Shown here in pieces: positions 40,823-55,290 of a DNA stretch of 64,000 nucleotides (positions within the stretch are counted from its first letter, which is position 1; each line of letters starts with the position of its first letter). The DNA comes from Ramlibacter tataouinensis. GTDB lineage: Bacteria; Pseudomonadota; Gammaproteobacteria; Burkholderiales; Burkholderiaceae_C. The position numbers were made by a program, and so were the translations under genes. Location of the stretch: assembly GCF_027941915.1 (NCBI RefSeq), contig NZ_CP116009.1:310001-374000 (forward strand), written 5' to 3'. The notes beneath the pieces were generated by a model, which was not told where the DNA came from, made no database searches, and saw only the letters and a program-made list of their open reading frames with translations.

Positions 40823-41323
40823 TGCGCGGCCGCCTCAGGCGGCGGGACCGCGGCTGGTGTTGAGCAGCACGCAGCCAGGCGCCGAGCGAATCAGCCGGAT
40901 GACAGGCCTTTTCAGCCCGCCTGAATGGCCTGCGCCAGTTGCTGCGCCCTCTTCCGGCGGCAAACCAGGTGCGCCGCCGATGTCCTGCTCGCCGTCGAGT
41001 GGCATCGCGCCTCTGCGCGATGCTCGGGACACTGCCGAGATACGGTTTCCCGTCATCCGAATTCATCTCAGTTCGTGAATGGGTGGCTTGACACCTGGGC
41101 CCCCCGATACATTGGGAGAAACATCTTTCTCCTTCCATGGAGCCCAGCATTTCCCCAGCCGGCCTGCCGCAAGGCCCTGCTCGGAAACACCCTTGGTGTC
41201 CAGGTACGTCGCTGCGGGGGAAAACCGGAAGGAATGGGGCCAACCTCGGCGCGTTCAGGCTCCCTCCTTCTCCCAGTCGCTGGTGCCAAGGGTCCTGCGG
41301 ATCACCACCCAAGGAGTAGTTGC
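40823..41323. other. Intergenic region with no recognised gene
   Basis: About 500 bp between the divergent OlsB-like gene and the 396-residue protein. Frames through it do not look like protein. A possible promoter for the plus-strand gene is TTGACA at 41088 with TACATT at 41108, but the 14-bp spacing is short. An AAGGAG ribosome site at 41311 precedes the start codon. No known riboswitch or RNA motif was recognised. Confidence 0.5.
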
Positions 41324-42514
41324 ATGCTGCCTCTGCCCGCCTCGTTCCCGCGCTTCCATGGCCCCCGGCAACAACGCGACCGCAGCGAAAGCCGGCTTGC
41401 CTGGCGGCTTCGCGCCGGCGACCTGGTGAAGGTGCGAAGTCGGGAGGAAATCCTCGCGACCCTGGACGAGAACGGCCGCCTGGACGGCATGCCCTTCATG
41501 CCGGAAATGCTGGCGTACTGCGGGACGACGCAGCGAGTCTTCAAGCGCGCCCACAAGTCCTGCGACACGATCTACCAGCGCGGGAACCGGAAGATCGAAC
41601 GGACCGTCCTGCTGGAGACGCGCTGCGACGGAAGCGCCCATGGCGGCTGCGATGCAGCCTGTGCGCTCTTCTGGAAGGAAGCCTGGCTCGAACCCGTCTC
41701 GGCGCCCGCGTCGACGCAAGTGCCAAGGAACGCATCTGTCACCAGGCGCGTGCCGGGGTGCACCCTGGAGCAGATGGCCGCAGCCACGCAGCAGGGCTCG
41801 GATCCGGAGAAAGGTCCGCGCTACGCCTGCCAGGCCACGGAGTTCCTGAACTTCACCCAGCCCCTGAATCGCTTCGACCTGCGCCAGTACATCGAGGACT
41901 ACCGCTCGGGAAACGTCAGCCTGATGACGATGCTCCACGGCGCGGTGTACCGCGTGGGAGCGTTCATCGTGCGGCGCGTGGAGCGCATCGGCCGGCATGT
42001 CGGGCTGGGCGATGCACTGGCGAGGCCGCTGATGGCCGCCTACGATGCCCTGCAGAAGGTGCTGCCCGGCGGCGTGCCCTTCCCCCGGCGCAGGGGATCC
42101 ATCCCGACAGGCCAGCCGACGCCCCATGTCGGCATTGGCCAACTCGGCCCCGGCAGCCGGGTGCGCGCCAGAACCTACCCCGAAATCCTGGCCACGCTCG
42201 ACGGCAACAACAAGACCCGCGGGCTGTACTTCGACGCCGAGCACGTTCCATACTGCGGCAAGGAGTTCACCGTTCGATCGCTCGTGAACCAGATCGTCGA
42301 TGAGCGCACGGGGTTCATGATCCGCTTCCAGTCCCCGTCGATCATTCTCCGGAACGCCCATTGCCAGGGGTCGCGCAGCGACGGTCGCCTGTTCTGTCCG
42401 CGTTCGATCTACCCCTACTGGCGTGCTGCGTGGCTGACACCCGTGGAGCAGCCCGACGCGCACGGTTCCTCAGGCGACCAGGGCCGATGCGCGGCGAACT
42501 CGCCTGAGCGCTGA
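41324..42514 (+). CDS. Unknown protein with two copies of a cysteine-containing module
   Basis: A 396-residue protein of unknown function, started at the ATG with an AAGGAG site 8 bp upstream. Two related modules are visible, residues 31-125 and 275-374. Both read V+-R...EILATLD.N....G, then F..E...YCG, then a Cys-X-Gly segment (CDGSAHGGCDAAC or CQGSRSDGRLFC), and end W+.AWL.PV. The conserved cysteines (66, 101, 109, 113 and 311, 347, 358) hint at metal binding or disulfides. A central region (about 165-250) has amphipathic helices. There is no signal peptide. It converges on glmM with a 42-bp gap. Confidence 0.75.
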   Translation: MLPLPASFPRFHGPRQQRDRSESRLAWRLRAGDLVKVRSREEILATLDENGRLDGMPFMPEMLAYCGTTQRVFKRAHKSCDTIYQRGNRKIERTVLLETRCDGSAHGGCDAACALFWKEAWLEPVSAPASTQVPRNASVTRRVPGCTLEQMAAATQQGSDPEKGPRYACQATEFLNFTQPLNRFDLRQYIEDYRSGNVSLMTMLHGAVYRVGAFIVRRVERIGRHVGLGDALARPLMAAYDALQKVLPGGVPFPRRRGSIPTGQPTPHVGIGQLGPGSRVRARTYPEILATLDGNNKTRGLYFDAEHVPYCGKEFTVRSLVNQIVDERTGFMIRFQSPSIILRNAHCQGSRSDGRLFCPRSIYPYWRAAWLTPVEQPDAHGSSGDQGRCAANSPER

Positions 42515-42556
42515 ACCGGAACCGGCCTCCCCCGCGGCACGGGACGACGCAGACCT

Positions 42557-43891
42557 TCAGCCGGCCTGGATGGCCTGCGCCAGCTGCTGCGCGCCCTCCT
42601 TCGCGACCGCCGCATCCTGCGCCTCGACCATCACCCGCACCACCGGCTCGGTGCCGCTGGGACGGATCAGGATGCGGCCGCGTCCCTCCAGGCGCTGCTC
42701 CAGCGCCTGATGCGCGGCCGGCAGGCCGCGGCTGCCCTTCCAGTCCTGGCCGGGCTGCAGGCGGACGTTGACCAGGGTCTGCGGGTACAGGTCCACCCCT
42801 TCGAGCAGTTGCGCCAGCGACCGGCCGCTGCGGGCGCAGGCCTTGAGCACCTGCAGCGCGCTGACCAGGCCATCGCCGGTGGTGTGCTTGTCCAGCGCCA
42901 GCAGGTGGCCGGAGCCTTCGCCACCGAGCAGCCAGCCGCGCTTGTCCAGCTCCTCCAGCACGTAGCGGTCGCCGACCTTGGCGCGCACGAACTCGACGTC
43001 GCGCGCGCGCAGCGCGACCTCCACCGCCATGTTGGTCATCAGCGTGCCGACCACGCCGGGCACCCGCTCGCCGCGCGCCAGCCGCTCGGCGACCATCACG
43101 TAGAGCAGCTCGTCGCCGTTGTACAGGCGCCCGCTGGCGTCCACCAGCTGCAGCCGGTCGGCGTCGCCATCGAGCGCGATGCCGAAGTCGGCGCGGTGTT
43201 CGCGCACCGCCTGGACCAGCGCGTCCGGGTGGGTGGCGCCGCACTCGCGGTTGATGTTCAGGCCGTCCGGCGCGCAGCCGATGCAGTGCACCTCGGCGCC
43301 GAGTTCGTGGAACACCTTGGGGGCGATGTGGTAGGCGGCGCCGTGGGCCGCATCGACCACGATGGTCAGGCCCTTGAGCGTGAGGTCGCTGGCGAAGGTG
43401 CTCTTGCAGAACTCGATGTAGCGGCCTGCCGCGTCGTCGAGCCGGCGGGCCTTGCCCAGGTGGGCCGAATCGGCCCAGACCGGCGCTTCCTGCAGGGTGG
43501 CCTCGACGTCCAGCTCCCACTGGTCGGGCAGCTTGGCGCCCTGCGCGCTGAAGAACTTGATGCCGTTGTCGCCGAACGGGTTGTGGCTGGCGCTGATCAC
43601 CGTGCCCAGGCTGGCGCGCTGGGCGCGCGTGAGGTAGGCCACGCCGGGCGTCGGCAGCGGCCCGAGCAGGACCACGTCGACGCCGGCGGAGTTGAAGCCC
43701 GACTCCAGCGCGCTCTCCAGCATGTAGCCGGAAATGCGGGTGTCCTTGCCGATCAGCACCGTCGGGCGCGCCTCGGATCGCTTCAGGACCCGGCCGACGG
43801 CATGGGCCAGGCGCAGCACGAAATCGGGCGTGATGGGCGCCTGCCCGACGGTGCCACGGATGCCGTCGGTGCCGAAATACTGCCTGTTCAT
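42557..43891 (-). CDS. glmM: Phosphoglucosamine mutase
   Basis: A 444-residue enzyme that converts glucosamine-6-phosphate to glucosamine-1-phosphate for peptidoglycan and lipopolysaccharide precursors. The N-terminus [20 protein letters not shown] is typical. The phosphoserine is Ser102 in [16 protein letters not shown], the metal loop is [12 protein letters not shown], and the sugar loop GEGSGHLL. The phosphate-binding loop near the C-terminus is [16 protein letters not shown]. It follows folP by 35 bp on the same strand, the usual ftsH-folP-glmM order. Confidence 0.98.
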   Translation of the reverse strand: MNRQYFGTDGIRGTVGQAPITPDFVLRLAHAVGRVLKRSEARPTVLIGKDTRISGYMLESALESGFNSAGVDVVLLGPLPTPGVAYLTRAQRASLGTVISASHNPFGDNGIKFFSAQGAKLPDQWELDVEATLQEAPVWADSAHLGKARRLDDAAGRYIEFCKSTFASDLTLKGLTIVVDAAHGAAYHIAPKVFHELGAEVHCIGCAPDGLNINRECGATHPDALVQAVREHRADFGIALDGDADRLQLVDASGRLYNGDELLYVMVAERLARGERVPGVVGTLMTNMAVEVALRARDVEFVRAKVGDRYVLEELDKRGWLLGGEGSGHLLALDKHTTGDGLVSALQVLKACARSGRSLAQLLEGVDLYPQTLVNVRLQPGQDWKGSRGLPAAHQALEQRLEGRGRILIRPSGTEPVVRVMVEAQDAAVAKEGAQQLAQAIQAG

Positions 43892-43926
43892 GAGGTGGGT
43901 CTCCCTTCCTGCCCGGTTTGTTGTTC

Positions 43927-44748
43927 CTACGCGCTCGCTGCCCAGACCTTGAGCGCCGACACCGTCTCGCGCACGTCGTGCACCCGCACGATGCGCGCGC
44001 CGCGCTCCACCGACAGCAGCGCCGCGGCCACGCTGGGCACCATGCGCTCGTCCACCGCCAGGCCGGTGACCTGGCCGAGCGAGGACTTGCGCGACCAGCC
44101 GGCCAGCAGCGGGTAGCCATCGGCCAGCAGCTCGTGCTGCCGCGCCAGCAAGGCGAAATTCTGCTGCACCGTCTTGCCGAAGCCGATGCCGGGATCCCAG
44201 ACGATGCGGTCGCGGGCCACGCCACGGTCCTGCAGGGCGCGGCTTTGCGCCCGCAGCAGGGCGACCACCGGCGGCACGGCATCGCCTGCCATGGGGGCCT
44301 GCTGCATGGTGCGCGGCTCGCCGTGCATGTGCATCAGGCAGACGCCGCAGGCCGGGTGCGCGGCCACCGCGTCCAGCGCGCCCGGCTGGCGCAGCGCGGC
44401 AATGTCGTTGACGATGTCGGCCCCGAGGTCCAGCGCCCGGCGCATGACCTCGGCCTTGTAGGTGTCGACGGAAACCGGCACGCCGAGCCGGACCGCGCCC
44501 TCGATCACCGGCAGCACGCGCTGGAGTTCCTCCTCCAGCGACACCGGCGGGGTGCCGGGCCGGGTGGATTCGCCGCCGATGTCCAGCATGTCGGCCCCGT
44601 TGGCCAGCAGGCGCTCGGCATGCTGCAGGGCCGCGTGCGCGCCGAGGTAGCGGCCGCCGTCGGAAAACGAGTCGGGCGTGGCATTGACGATGCCCATCAC
44701 CTGCGGGCGCGACAGGTCGATGCGGAAGCGGGAGGTCTGCCAGTGCAT
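43927..44748 (-). CDS. folP: Dihydropteroate synthase
   Basis: A 273-residue TIM-barrel enzyme joining dihydropterin pyrophosphate and p-aminobenzoate in folate synthesis, the target of sulfonamides. Signature segments are [46 protein letters not shown] and WDPGIGFGK. The ATG at 44748 was chosen over 44805 because it gives the usual [12 protein letters not shown] start. The upstream codons overlap the ftsH terminator. It heads the folP-glmM pair. Confidence 0.97.
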   Translation of the reverse strand: MHWQTSRFRIDLSRPQVMGIVNATPDSFSDGGRYLGAHAALQHAERLLANGADMLDIGGESTRPGTPPVSLEEELQRVLPVIEGAVRLGVPVSVDTYKAEVMRRALDLGADIVNDIAALRQPGALDAVAAHPACGVCLMHMHGEPRTMQQAPMAGDAVPPVVALLRAQSRALQDRGVARDRIVWDPGIGFGKTVQQNFALLARQHELLADGYPLLAGWSRKSSLGQVTGLAVDERMVPSVAAALLSVERGARIVRVHDVRETVSALKVWAASA

Positions 44749-44780
44749 GGGCTGGAATTGTGCGCCTGCGCCAGCCACGA

Positions 44781-44802
44781 AAAAGGCCCGAACGGGCCTT
44801 TT
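44781..44802 (-). terminator. Bidirectional intrinsic terminator after ftsH
   Basis: AAAAGGCCC-GAAC-GGGCCTTTT is a 9-bp stem with a tetraloop and T-runs on both strands. On the minus strand it follows the ftsH stop by about 55 bp and separates ftsH from folP. Confidence 0.85.
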
Positions 44803-44857
44803 CACGTGGGACGACGAAACGGCCGGCCCTGCTTCGCAGCAGTGCGCGGCCTTGCCG

Positions 44858-46771
<1,914 letters not shown>

Positions 46772-46812
46772 CTCGGGACTCCGGGGCAGGCGTGCCGATG
46801 CGGCACCTCAGG

Positions 46813-46841
46813 CAGATGCGCCCCATTCTAGGGGTTTCAAG
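46813..46841 (-). promoter_or_regulatory. Possible heat-shock (sigma-32) promoter of ftsH
   Basis: On the minus strand CTTGAAA (46841-46835) matches the sigma-32 -35 well. After 14 bp lies CGCATCTG, a partial match to the CCCCAT -10. ftsH is a known heat-shock gene in proteobacteria. The -10 is weak, so this is tentative. Confidence 0.35.
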
Positions 46842-46898
46842 TCGTGGAACCCTGCCATGGGACAAGGACCGTGACCGACAAAAGGGTGACAGGCGGTA

Positions 46899-46922
46899 GC
46901 GGACGCCGCACCGGGCGTCCGC
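46899..46922 (-). terminator. GC-rich hairpin after rlmE
   Basis: GCGGACGCC pairs with GGCGTCCGC over 9 bp with a 6-nt loop, 6 bp after the rlmE stop. No T-run follows, so it may stabilise mRNA ends or act as a weak terminator within the rlmE-ftsH unit. Confidence 0.45.
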
Positions 46923-46928
46923 CGCCGG

Positions 46929-47591
46929 TCAGGCCGGGCTTTTCAGGCCGATGCCGACGATGAACGTCTCGGACGACCGGTCGCGCGAGGCCTTGGGTTT
47001 CAGAGGCTTGACGACCCGGAAGGTTTCCTTGAACAGCTTCACCAGCTGGCTGTAGCCGCTGCCGTGGAACACCTTGACGACCAGGGCGCCCTCCGGCTTG
47101 AGGTGGCCGCGGGCGAATTCCACCGCCAGCTCCACCAGGAGGCTGATGCGGGCGGCGTCGACCGACTCGATGCCGGACAGGTTGGGCGCCATGTCCGAGA
47201 CCACCACGTCGGCCTTGCGGCCGGCCACGGCCTGCTGCAGGCGAGCCAGCACGTCGTCCTCGCGGAAGTCGCCCTGCAGGAAGGTGACGCCCTCGACCGG
47301 CTCCATCGGCAGGATGTCCAGCGCGATGATGGTGCCGGCCAGCTCGCCCACCGCCGCCCCCTGCGGCGACAGCTTGCGGCGCACGTACTGGCTCCAGGCG
47401 CCGGGCGCCGAGCCCAGGTCCACCACCAGCTGGCCGGGCCGGATCAGGCCGAGCGCCTCGTCGATCTCCTTGAGCTTGTAGGCGGCGCGGGCGCGGTAGC
47501 CCTCCTTCTGCGCCAGCTTGACGTAAGGATCGTTGACGTGGTCGTTCAGCCAGGCCTTGTTGACCTTGCCGCTCTTGGTCTTGACTTTCAC
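46929..47591 (-). CDS. rlmE: 23S rRNA (uridine-2'-O) methyltransferase RlmE
   Basis: A 220-residue FtsJ/RrmJ-type methyltransferase that modifies U2552 of 23S rRNA with S-adenosylmethionine. The SAM motif reads [19 protein letters not shown]. The catalytic K-D-K-E tetrad is carried by [35 protein letters not shown] and the ETF segment. The start is the GTG at 47591 giving [15 protein letters not shown]; the frame stays open upstream over yhbY but is not protein-like there. It is divergent from yhbY with a 36-bp gap. Confidence 0.95.
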   Translation of the reverse strand: MKVKTKSGKVNKAWLNDHVNDPYVKLAQKEGYRARAAYKLKEIDEALGLIRPGQLVVDLGSAPGAWSQYVRRKLSPQGAAVGELAGTIIALDILPMEPVEGVTFLQGDFREDDVLARLQQAVAGRKADVVVSDMAPNLSGIESVDAARISLLVELAVEFARGHLKPEGALVVKVFHGSGYSQLVKLFKETFRVVKPLKPKASRDRSSETFIVGIGLKSPA

Positions 47592-47627
47592 TCGGGCGCC
47601 TTCGGGGAGGGCGGGATAATAGCTGCC

Positions 47628-48098
47628 ATGCCCGCCCTCGAATTGTCCATCGCCGAACGAAAGGCCCACCGGGCCGAAGCCCACCACCTCGATCCGGTGG
47701 TGATGATCGGCCAGGAGGGCCTGACGCCCGCCGTACTGAAAGAATCCGACGCCGCCCTCAACGCCCACGGCCTGATCAAGGTCCGCGTGCAGGGCGACGA
47801 CCGCGAGCAGCGCGAGGCCATCTACCGGCAGCTGGCCGACGACCTCGGCGCCGCGCCGATCCAGCACATCGGCAAGCTGCTGGTGCTGTGGCGGCCGCAG
47901 CCGCCGAAGGAGAAAGTGGTCGACGAAGACCGCAAGCCCGGGCCGCGCGACTTCAAGGTCCTCAAGTACAGCTCGCGCGGCGGCCAGCGCCCCGAGGTCA
48001 AGACCCTGCGCGTGCTGGGCAACCAGCGGCTGACCGCGGGCGGCCAGGTCAAGCGGGCCAAGCCGAAGCAGAAGTCGGTGAAGAAGGGGCGCGTCTGA
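47628..48098 (+). CDS. yhbY: YhbY family RNA-binding protein
   Basis: A 156-residue protein with a CRS1-YhbY (CRM) domain in the first 95 residues: [20 protein letters not shown], then [20 protein letters not shown] and a core ending [11 protein letters not shown]. Members bind pre-50S ribosomal particles. The C-terminal 60 residues are a basic lysine-rich tail not present in E. coli YhbY (about 97 residues). GATAAT at 47615 is only 7 bp before the ATG, so the mRNA could be leaderless. It is divergent from rlmE. Confidence 0.93.
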   Translation: MPALELSIAERKAHRAEAHHLDPVVMIGQEGLTPAVLKESDAALNAHGLIKVRVQGDDREQREAIYRQLADDLGAAPIQHIGKLLVLWRPQPPKEKVVDEDRKPGPRDFKVLKYSSRGGQRPEVKTLRVLGNQRLTAGGQVKRAKPKQKSVKKGRV

Positions 48099-48168
48099 CT
48101 GTCATCCGCCGCGCAGGCGGAGGATCCGGCGCAACGAGCCTCTGGTGCTCATGCGCCGCGCTGCGTGG

Positions 48169-48188
48169 ATTCCCGCCTCCGCGGGAAT
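48169..48188. repeat. dRS3-like palindromic repeat
   Basis: ATTCCC-GCCTCCGC-GGGAAT fits the dRS3 pattern ATTCCC-N8-GGGAAT described in Neisseria, where it serves as an integration target for filamentous phage. Similar units occur in many beta-proteobacteria. It sits between the convergent yhbY and DUF4149 genes and could also act as a weak two-way terminator. Confidence 0.7.
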
Positions 48189-48200
48189 GACCAGGCACCG

Positions 48201-48647
48201 CTACCGGCTGTTCCCGCACGCATTTCGATCGGCCGCCGCGCCGGTCACCCGCCACAACACCACCAGCGCACACACCCACTGCAGCACGTAGGCCGCGCTG
48301 CCGGCCGCGTGCCACAGGCGCAGGTTCTCGCGGGCCATGATGCGCGGGGCGATGGCGAACTCGAGCAGCAGGGCCAGCAGCATGCCGGCCAGCACGAACG
48401 GCAGCGCGCCGCTGGCGGCGTCCATGCGCGGCGCACGGCCCTTCTCGCGCGAGGCCAGCAGCAGTACCACGCCGCAGGCCACGCCGATCCAGGCCTGGGC
48501 GGAAAACAGCCTGGCCGCGGTCTGGCCGGCCAGCGCCGGGGTGGGCAGGTGTGCGAACAGCAGCGGCACGGCCATGAAGCCGATGGCGCCCAGGCTGCCC
48601 CACCACAGGGCCGCCGCCAGCACCGCCACCCGCTGCCGCCCGTTCAT
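48201..48647 (-). CDS. DUF4149 domain-containing membrane protein
   Basis: A 148-residue protein with four predicted helices (LAAALWWGSLGAIGFMAVPL, IGVACGVVLLLA, ALPFVLAGMLLALLLEFAIA, AYVLQWVCALVVLWRV), matching DUF4149. Its function is unknown. It lies 5 bp after greA on the same strand, which is a usual position in Burkholderiales. Confidence 0.85.
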   Translation of the reverse strand: MNGRQRVAVLAAALWWGSLGAIGFMAVPLLFAHLPTPALAGQTAARLFSAQAWIGVACGVVLLLASREKGRAPRMDAASGALPFVLAGMLLALLLEFAIAPRIMARENLRLWHAAGSAAYVLQWVCALVVLWRVTGAAADRNACGNSR

Positions 48648-48652
48648 CGGAA

Positions 48653-49129
48653 TCAGAGGTAGTTGACGCCGACGATCTCGTAGCGCTTGAGGCCGCCGGG
48701 CGCCTGCACTTCGGCCGTGTCGCCCTCTTCCTTGCCGATCAGCGCGCGGGCGATCGGGCTGGAGATGTTGATCAGGCCTTCCTTCAGGTCGGCCTCGTCC
48801 TCGCCCACGATCTGGTACTTCACGGTGTCGCCGGAGTCCTCTTCCTCCAGTTCCACGGTGGCGCCGAACACCACCTTGCCGCCGGCGTCCAGTTCCGCCG
48901 GGTCGATGACCTGGGCCGCCGCCAGCTTGCCTTCCAGCTCGCGGATGCGGCCTTCGATGAACCCCTGGCGGTCCTTGGCCGCGTCGTACTCGGCGTTCTC
49001 CGACAGGTCGCCCTGCGCCCGCGCCTCGGCGATCGCGTTGATCACCGCCGGGCGCTGCACCGTCTTGAGCTGGTGCAGTTCGGCCTTGAGCTTCTCGGCG
49101 CCGCGCCGGGTGATGGGGATGGTGGCCAT
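48653..49129 (-). CDS. greA: Transcription elongation factor GreA
   Basis: A 158-residue GreA. The N-terminal coiled coil ([20 protein letters not shown], then [20 protein letters not shown]) holds the acidic tip that enters the RNA polymerase secondary channel. The C-terminal FKBP-like domain has [20 protein letters not shown] and [14 protein letters not shown]. It rescues backtracked polymerase. The ATG at 49129 was chosen over 49153 because homologues begin MATIPIT. It follows carB by about 140 bp, with a terminator between. Confidence 0.97.
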   Translation of the reverse strand: MATIPITRRGAEKLKAELHQLKTVQRPAVINAIAEARAQGDLSENAEYDAAKDRQGFIEGRIRELEGKLAAAQVIDPAELDAGGKVVFGATVELEEEDSGDTVKYQIVGEDEADLKEGLINISSPIARALIGKEEGDTAEVQAPGGLKRYEIVGVNYL

Positions 49130-49156
49130 GTCTCGTCTTGCCCTGTTTCGCAAACC

Positions 49157-49191
49157 AAAAGGAAAACCGCCGACCGTTGCCGACCGGCGGT
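49157..49191 (-). terminator. Terminator of the car operon
   Basis: On the minus strand ACCGCCG pairs with CGGCGGT across a 12-nt loop, followed by TTTCCTTTT. It lies about 80 bp after the carB stop and upstream of greA. Confidence 0.6.
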
Positions 49192-49272
49192 GAGTTGATG
49201 GGACGAATTATGCCGAAAAGCGGGACGATCAGCGCCGGCCGGGATCGATGCCCGGCTGCGGCGCCGCTCGCC

Positions 49273-52524
<3,252 letters not shown>

Positions 52525-52527
52525 GTC

Positions 52528-53697
52528 TTACTTCTTCTTCTCGTCCATCAGCCGGGTGAACTTGTCAAACAGGTAGTCGATGTCTTGCGGGCCGGGCGAG
52601 GCTTCGGGGTGGCCCTGGAAACTGAATGCGGGCCGGTCGGTGCGCTCCAGCCCCTGCAGCGTGCCGTCGAACAGCGACACGTGGGTCGGGCGCATGTTGG
52701 CCGGCAGCGTCTGATCGTCCACCGTGAAGCCGTGGTTCTGGCTGGTGATGGAGACGCGGCCGGTCGCGAGGTCCTTGACCGGGTGGTTGGCGCCGTGGTG
52801 GCCGAACTTCATCTTGTAGGTCTTGGCGCCCGAGGCCAGCGCCATGATCTGGTGGCCCAGGCAGATGCCGAAGGTGGGATAGCCGGCGTCGATCAGCTCG
52901 CGCGTGGACTCGATCGCGTAGTCGCAGGGCTGCGGATCGCCCGGGCCGTTGGACAGGAACACGCCATCGGGCTCCAGCTTCCGGACCTCGGCGGCCGGGG
53001 TCTTGGCCGGAACCACCGTGACCTTGCAGCCGCGCTCGGCCAGCATGCGCAGGATGTTCTTCTTGACGCCGTAGTCGAAGGCGACCACGTGGTACTTCGG
53101 CTGCGCCAGTTGCCCGTAGCCGGCGCCCAGCTCCCATTCGGTCTGGTCCCAGCCATAGGGCTTGTCGGCGCTGACCACCTGGGCCAGGTCCTGCCCGTTC
53201 ATGTCCGGCGCCTGGCGCGCCAGCGCCACCGCCTTGTCGACGATCTCCGGCGTGATCTCCTGGCCCGGCTCCAGCGCCATCAGGCAGCCGTTCTGCGCGC
53301 CCTTGGTGCGCAGCAGGCGGGTGAGCTTGCGGGTGTCGATGTCGGCGATGCCGACCGTGTTCTCGCGCTGCAGGTAATCCGACAGCGTGAGGCTGGTGCG
53401 GAAGTTGGACGCGGCCAGCGGCAGGTCGCGGATGACGAGGCCGGCGGCGTGCACGCGGGCGGCTTCGACGTCCTCTTCGTTGACGCCGTAGTTGCCGATG
53501 TGCGGATACGTCAGGGTGACGATCTGCCGCGCGTAGCTGGGGTCGGTGAGGATTTCCTGGTAGCCGGTGATGGCCGTGTTGAACACGACCTCGCCGGTGG
53601 CGGCGCCGGCGGCGCCGATGGAAGTGCCAGGAAAGACCGTGCCGTCAGCGAGCGCCAGGAGGGCGGCAGGGCGAGCTCCCTGTTGAGACAAAAGCAC
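52528..53697 (-). CDS. carA: Carbamoyl phosphate synthase small subunit
   Basis: A 389-residue glutamine amidotransferase subunit. The class I triad cysteine is in the segment [18 protein letters not shown], with His and Glu in [11 protein letters not shown]. The N-terminal domain has [20 protein letters not shown]. It hydrolyses glutamine and channels ammonia to CarB. The start is a GTG. It begins the carA-carB operon with a 113-nt leader behind a consensus -10. Confidence 0.98.
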   Translation of the reverse strand: MLLSQQGARPAALLALADGTVFPGTSIGAAGAATGEVVFNTAITGYQEILTDPSYARQIVTLTYPHIGNYGVNEEDVEAARVHAAGLVIRDLPLAASNFRTSLTLSDYLQRENTVGIADIDTRKLTRLLRTKGAQNGCLMALEPGQEITPEIVDKAVALARQAPDMNGQDLAQVVSADKPYGWDQTEWELGAGYGQLAQPKYHVVAFDYGVKKNILRMLAERGCKVTVVPAKTPAAEVRKLEPDGVFLSNGPGDPQPCDYAIESTRELIDAGYPTFGICLGHQIMALASGAKTYKMKFGHHGANHPVKDLATGRVSITSQNHGFTVDDQTLPANMRPTHVSLFDGTLQGLERTDRPAFSFQGHPEASPGPQDIDYLFDKFTRLMDEKKK

Positions 53698-53817
53698 TGG
53701 GTTCTCCGGATGGTGACGGTACGCCCAAACACAACCGCAAGCGCACTCGCGGTGTTGCTTTTGTTCAGGAAAGAAGCTGGGGTTGCGCTAGGCGTACGGG
53801 TTGCGGGAAAGCCACTG

Positions 53818-53823
53818 ATTATA
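53818..53823 (-). promoter_or_regulatory. -10 element of the car operon
   Basis: TATAAT on the minus strand lies about 120 bp before the carA GTG. No good -35 was seen. The leader contains an inverted repeat (ACCGCAAGCG with CGCGGT) but no obvious pyrimidine attenuator. Confidence 0.5.
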
Positions 53824-53860
53824 GCCCGGGCTTGCGTTTGCGCAGAGCCCGTTCCCGTGA

Positions 53861-54628
53861 TCAGCCGGCGTGCGCCGCGGCGCTGGCGTGCAGGCAGATC
53901 GCGGCTGCCGCAGCCACGTTCAGCGACTCCTCGCCGCCGGGCTGGGCGATGCGCAGGTGGGCAGCTGCGCGCTGCGACAGGGCCGGCGACACGCCCTGCC
54001 CTTCATGGCCGAACACCCAGGCGCAGGGCCAGGGCAGGCGGGCGCGGTGCAGCCACTCGCCCTGGTGCGAGCTGGTGGCCAGCAGCGGCACGGCCAGCCC
54101 GTCCAGCAAGCCGGTGTCCGCGGCATCGAACAACCGCAGCCCGAAGTGCGCGCCCATGCCGGCACGCAGCACCTTGGGCGACCACAGCGCCGCCGTGCCC
54201 TTGAGCGCGACCACCTGGCCGAAGCCGAAGGCGCCGGCGCAGCGCAGGATGGCGCCGACGTTGCCGGCGTCCTGCAAGCGGTCCAGCACCACGGTGGCCG
54301 CCGTGGCGTCGAACGACGGCGCCGCCGGCAGCTCCAGCACGAAGCCCATGCGGGCCGGCGACTCCAGGCCGCTCAGGGCGGCAAACAGGTTGTCGGCCAG
54401 CTCCAGCGAGCGCGGCGCCGGCAGCCGCAAACCGGACGGACACGATTCGGCGTAGACCGCCGTGTGCGGCTGCACGCCGCGCGCCAGCGCCGCCCGGCAC
54501 AGGTGGTCGCCTTCCAGCCAGACCCGGCCCTGCTTGCGCCAGGCGGTGCTGTCCTGCGCCAGCAGGCGCAGCGCCTTGAACTGCGGATTGGCGGCGGAGC
54601 GGATGACCGCGGGCGAGGCTTGGCTCAC
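53861..54628 (-). CDS. TrmH/SpoU family RNA 2'-O-methyltransferase
   Basis: A 255-residue SPOUT methyltransferase. The family motifs are [20 protein letters not shown] (motif 1), [10 protein letters not shown] (motif 2) and [14 protein letters not shown] (motif 3, knot). The N-terminal substrate-binding part starts [18 protein letters not shown]. It 2'-O-methylates a tRNA or rRNA nucleotide; the target is not clear. The GTG at 54628 overlaps the rnhB stop (GTGA). It is the last gene of the dxr-lpx operon. Confidence 0.9.
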   Translation of the reverse strand: MSQASPAVIRSAANPQFKALRLLAQDSTAWRKQGRVWLEGDHLCRAALARGVQPHTAVYAESCPSGLRLPAPRSLELADNLFAALSGLESPARMGFVLELPAAPSFDATAATVVLDRLQDAGNVGAILRCAGAFGFGQVVALKGTAALWSPKVLRAGMGAHFGLRLFDAADTGLLDGLAVPLLATSSHQGEWLHRARLPWPCAWVFGHEGQGVSPALSQRAAAHLRIAQPGGEESLNVAAAAAICLHASAAAHAG

Positions 54629-55290
54629 GCCGCTGCGGCCAGGCTGTCGCCGCCCGCGGCATCGTTGCCGGCCATCGCCAGGCTCACGGCCACCGGGTTG
54701 AAGAACCTGCGGTGGTGCGGGCAGGCGCCGTGCACCTTGAGCGCCTGCAGGTGCTCGCGCGTGCTGTAGCCCTTGTGCGAGGCAAAGCCGTACTGCGGGA
54801 ACTCCTCGTGCAGCTGCGTGAGCAGGCGGTCGCGGTGCACCTTGGCCAGGATGGAGGCAGCCGAGATCGACTTGACCCGGGCGTCGCCGCCCACGATGGC
54901 CTCGGCCAGCACGTCGAGGCGCGGCAGGGCGTTGCCGTCCACCAGCACCTTCACCGGCTTGAGCCTCAGGCCTTCGACCGCGCGCTTCATCGCCAGCATG
55001 GTGGCGTGGAAGATGTTCAGGGTGTCGATTTCCTCGACGCTGGCCTGCGCGATGGAGCAGCACAGCGCCTTGTCCATGATCTGGTCGAAAAGGCGTTCGC
55101 GCTGCAGCGGCGTCAGCACCTTGGAGTCGGCCAGCCCGCGGATGCGCTTGCCGTCGTCGAGGATCACCGCGGCGGCCACCACCGGCCCGGCCAGCGGGCC
55201 GCGCCCGGCCTCGTCCACGCCGGCCATCAGGCCGACCGGATCCCAGGCCAGTTGGCCCTGCTCACCCGTCGATGGTTTTTTCGATCGCAT
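54625..55290 (-). CDS. rnhB: Ribonuclease HII
   Basis: A 221-residue RNase HII. The DEG motif is [20 protein letters not shown], followed by [29 protein letters not shown] and [16 protein letters not shown]. It removes ribonucleotides from DNA. The ATG at 55290 overlaps the end of lpxB by 29 bp; an ATG at residue 22, just before the DEG motif, would be too short. It sits in the widely conserved lpxB-rnhB pair. Confidence 0.95.
   Translation of the reverse strand: MRSKKPSTGEQGQLAWDPVGLMAGVDEAGRGPLAGPVVAAAVILDDGKRIRGLADSKVLTPLQRERLFDQIMDKALCCSIAQASVEEIDTLNIFHATMLAMKRAVEGLRLKPVKVLVDGNALPRLDVLAEAIVGGDARVKSISAASILAKVHRDRLLTQLHEEFPQYGFASHKGYSTREHLQALKVHGACPHHRRFFNPVAVSLAMAGNDAAGGDSLAAAA

Noticed and set aside
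41050..41067. CCGTCAT CCGA ATTCATC as another PHO box before the 396-residue protein gene
   Set aside because: Only the first repeat resembles the consensus; the second matches almost nowhere.
41088..41113. TTGACA/TACATT as the promoter of the 396-residue protein
   Set aside because: Spacing of 14 bp is too short for a confident sigma-70 promoter; mentioned only as a possibility.
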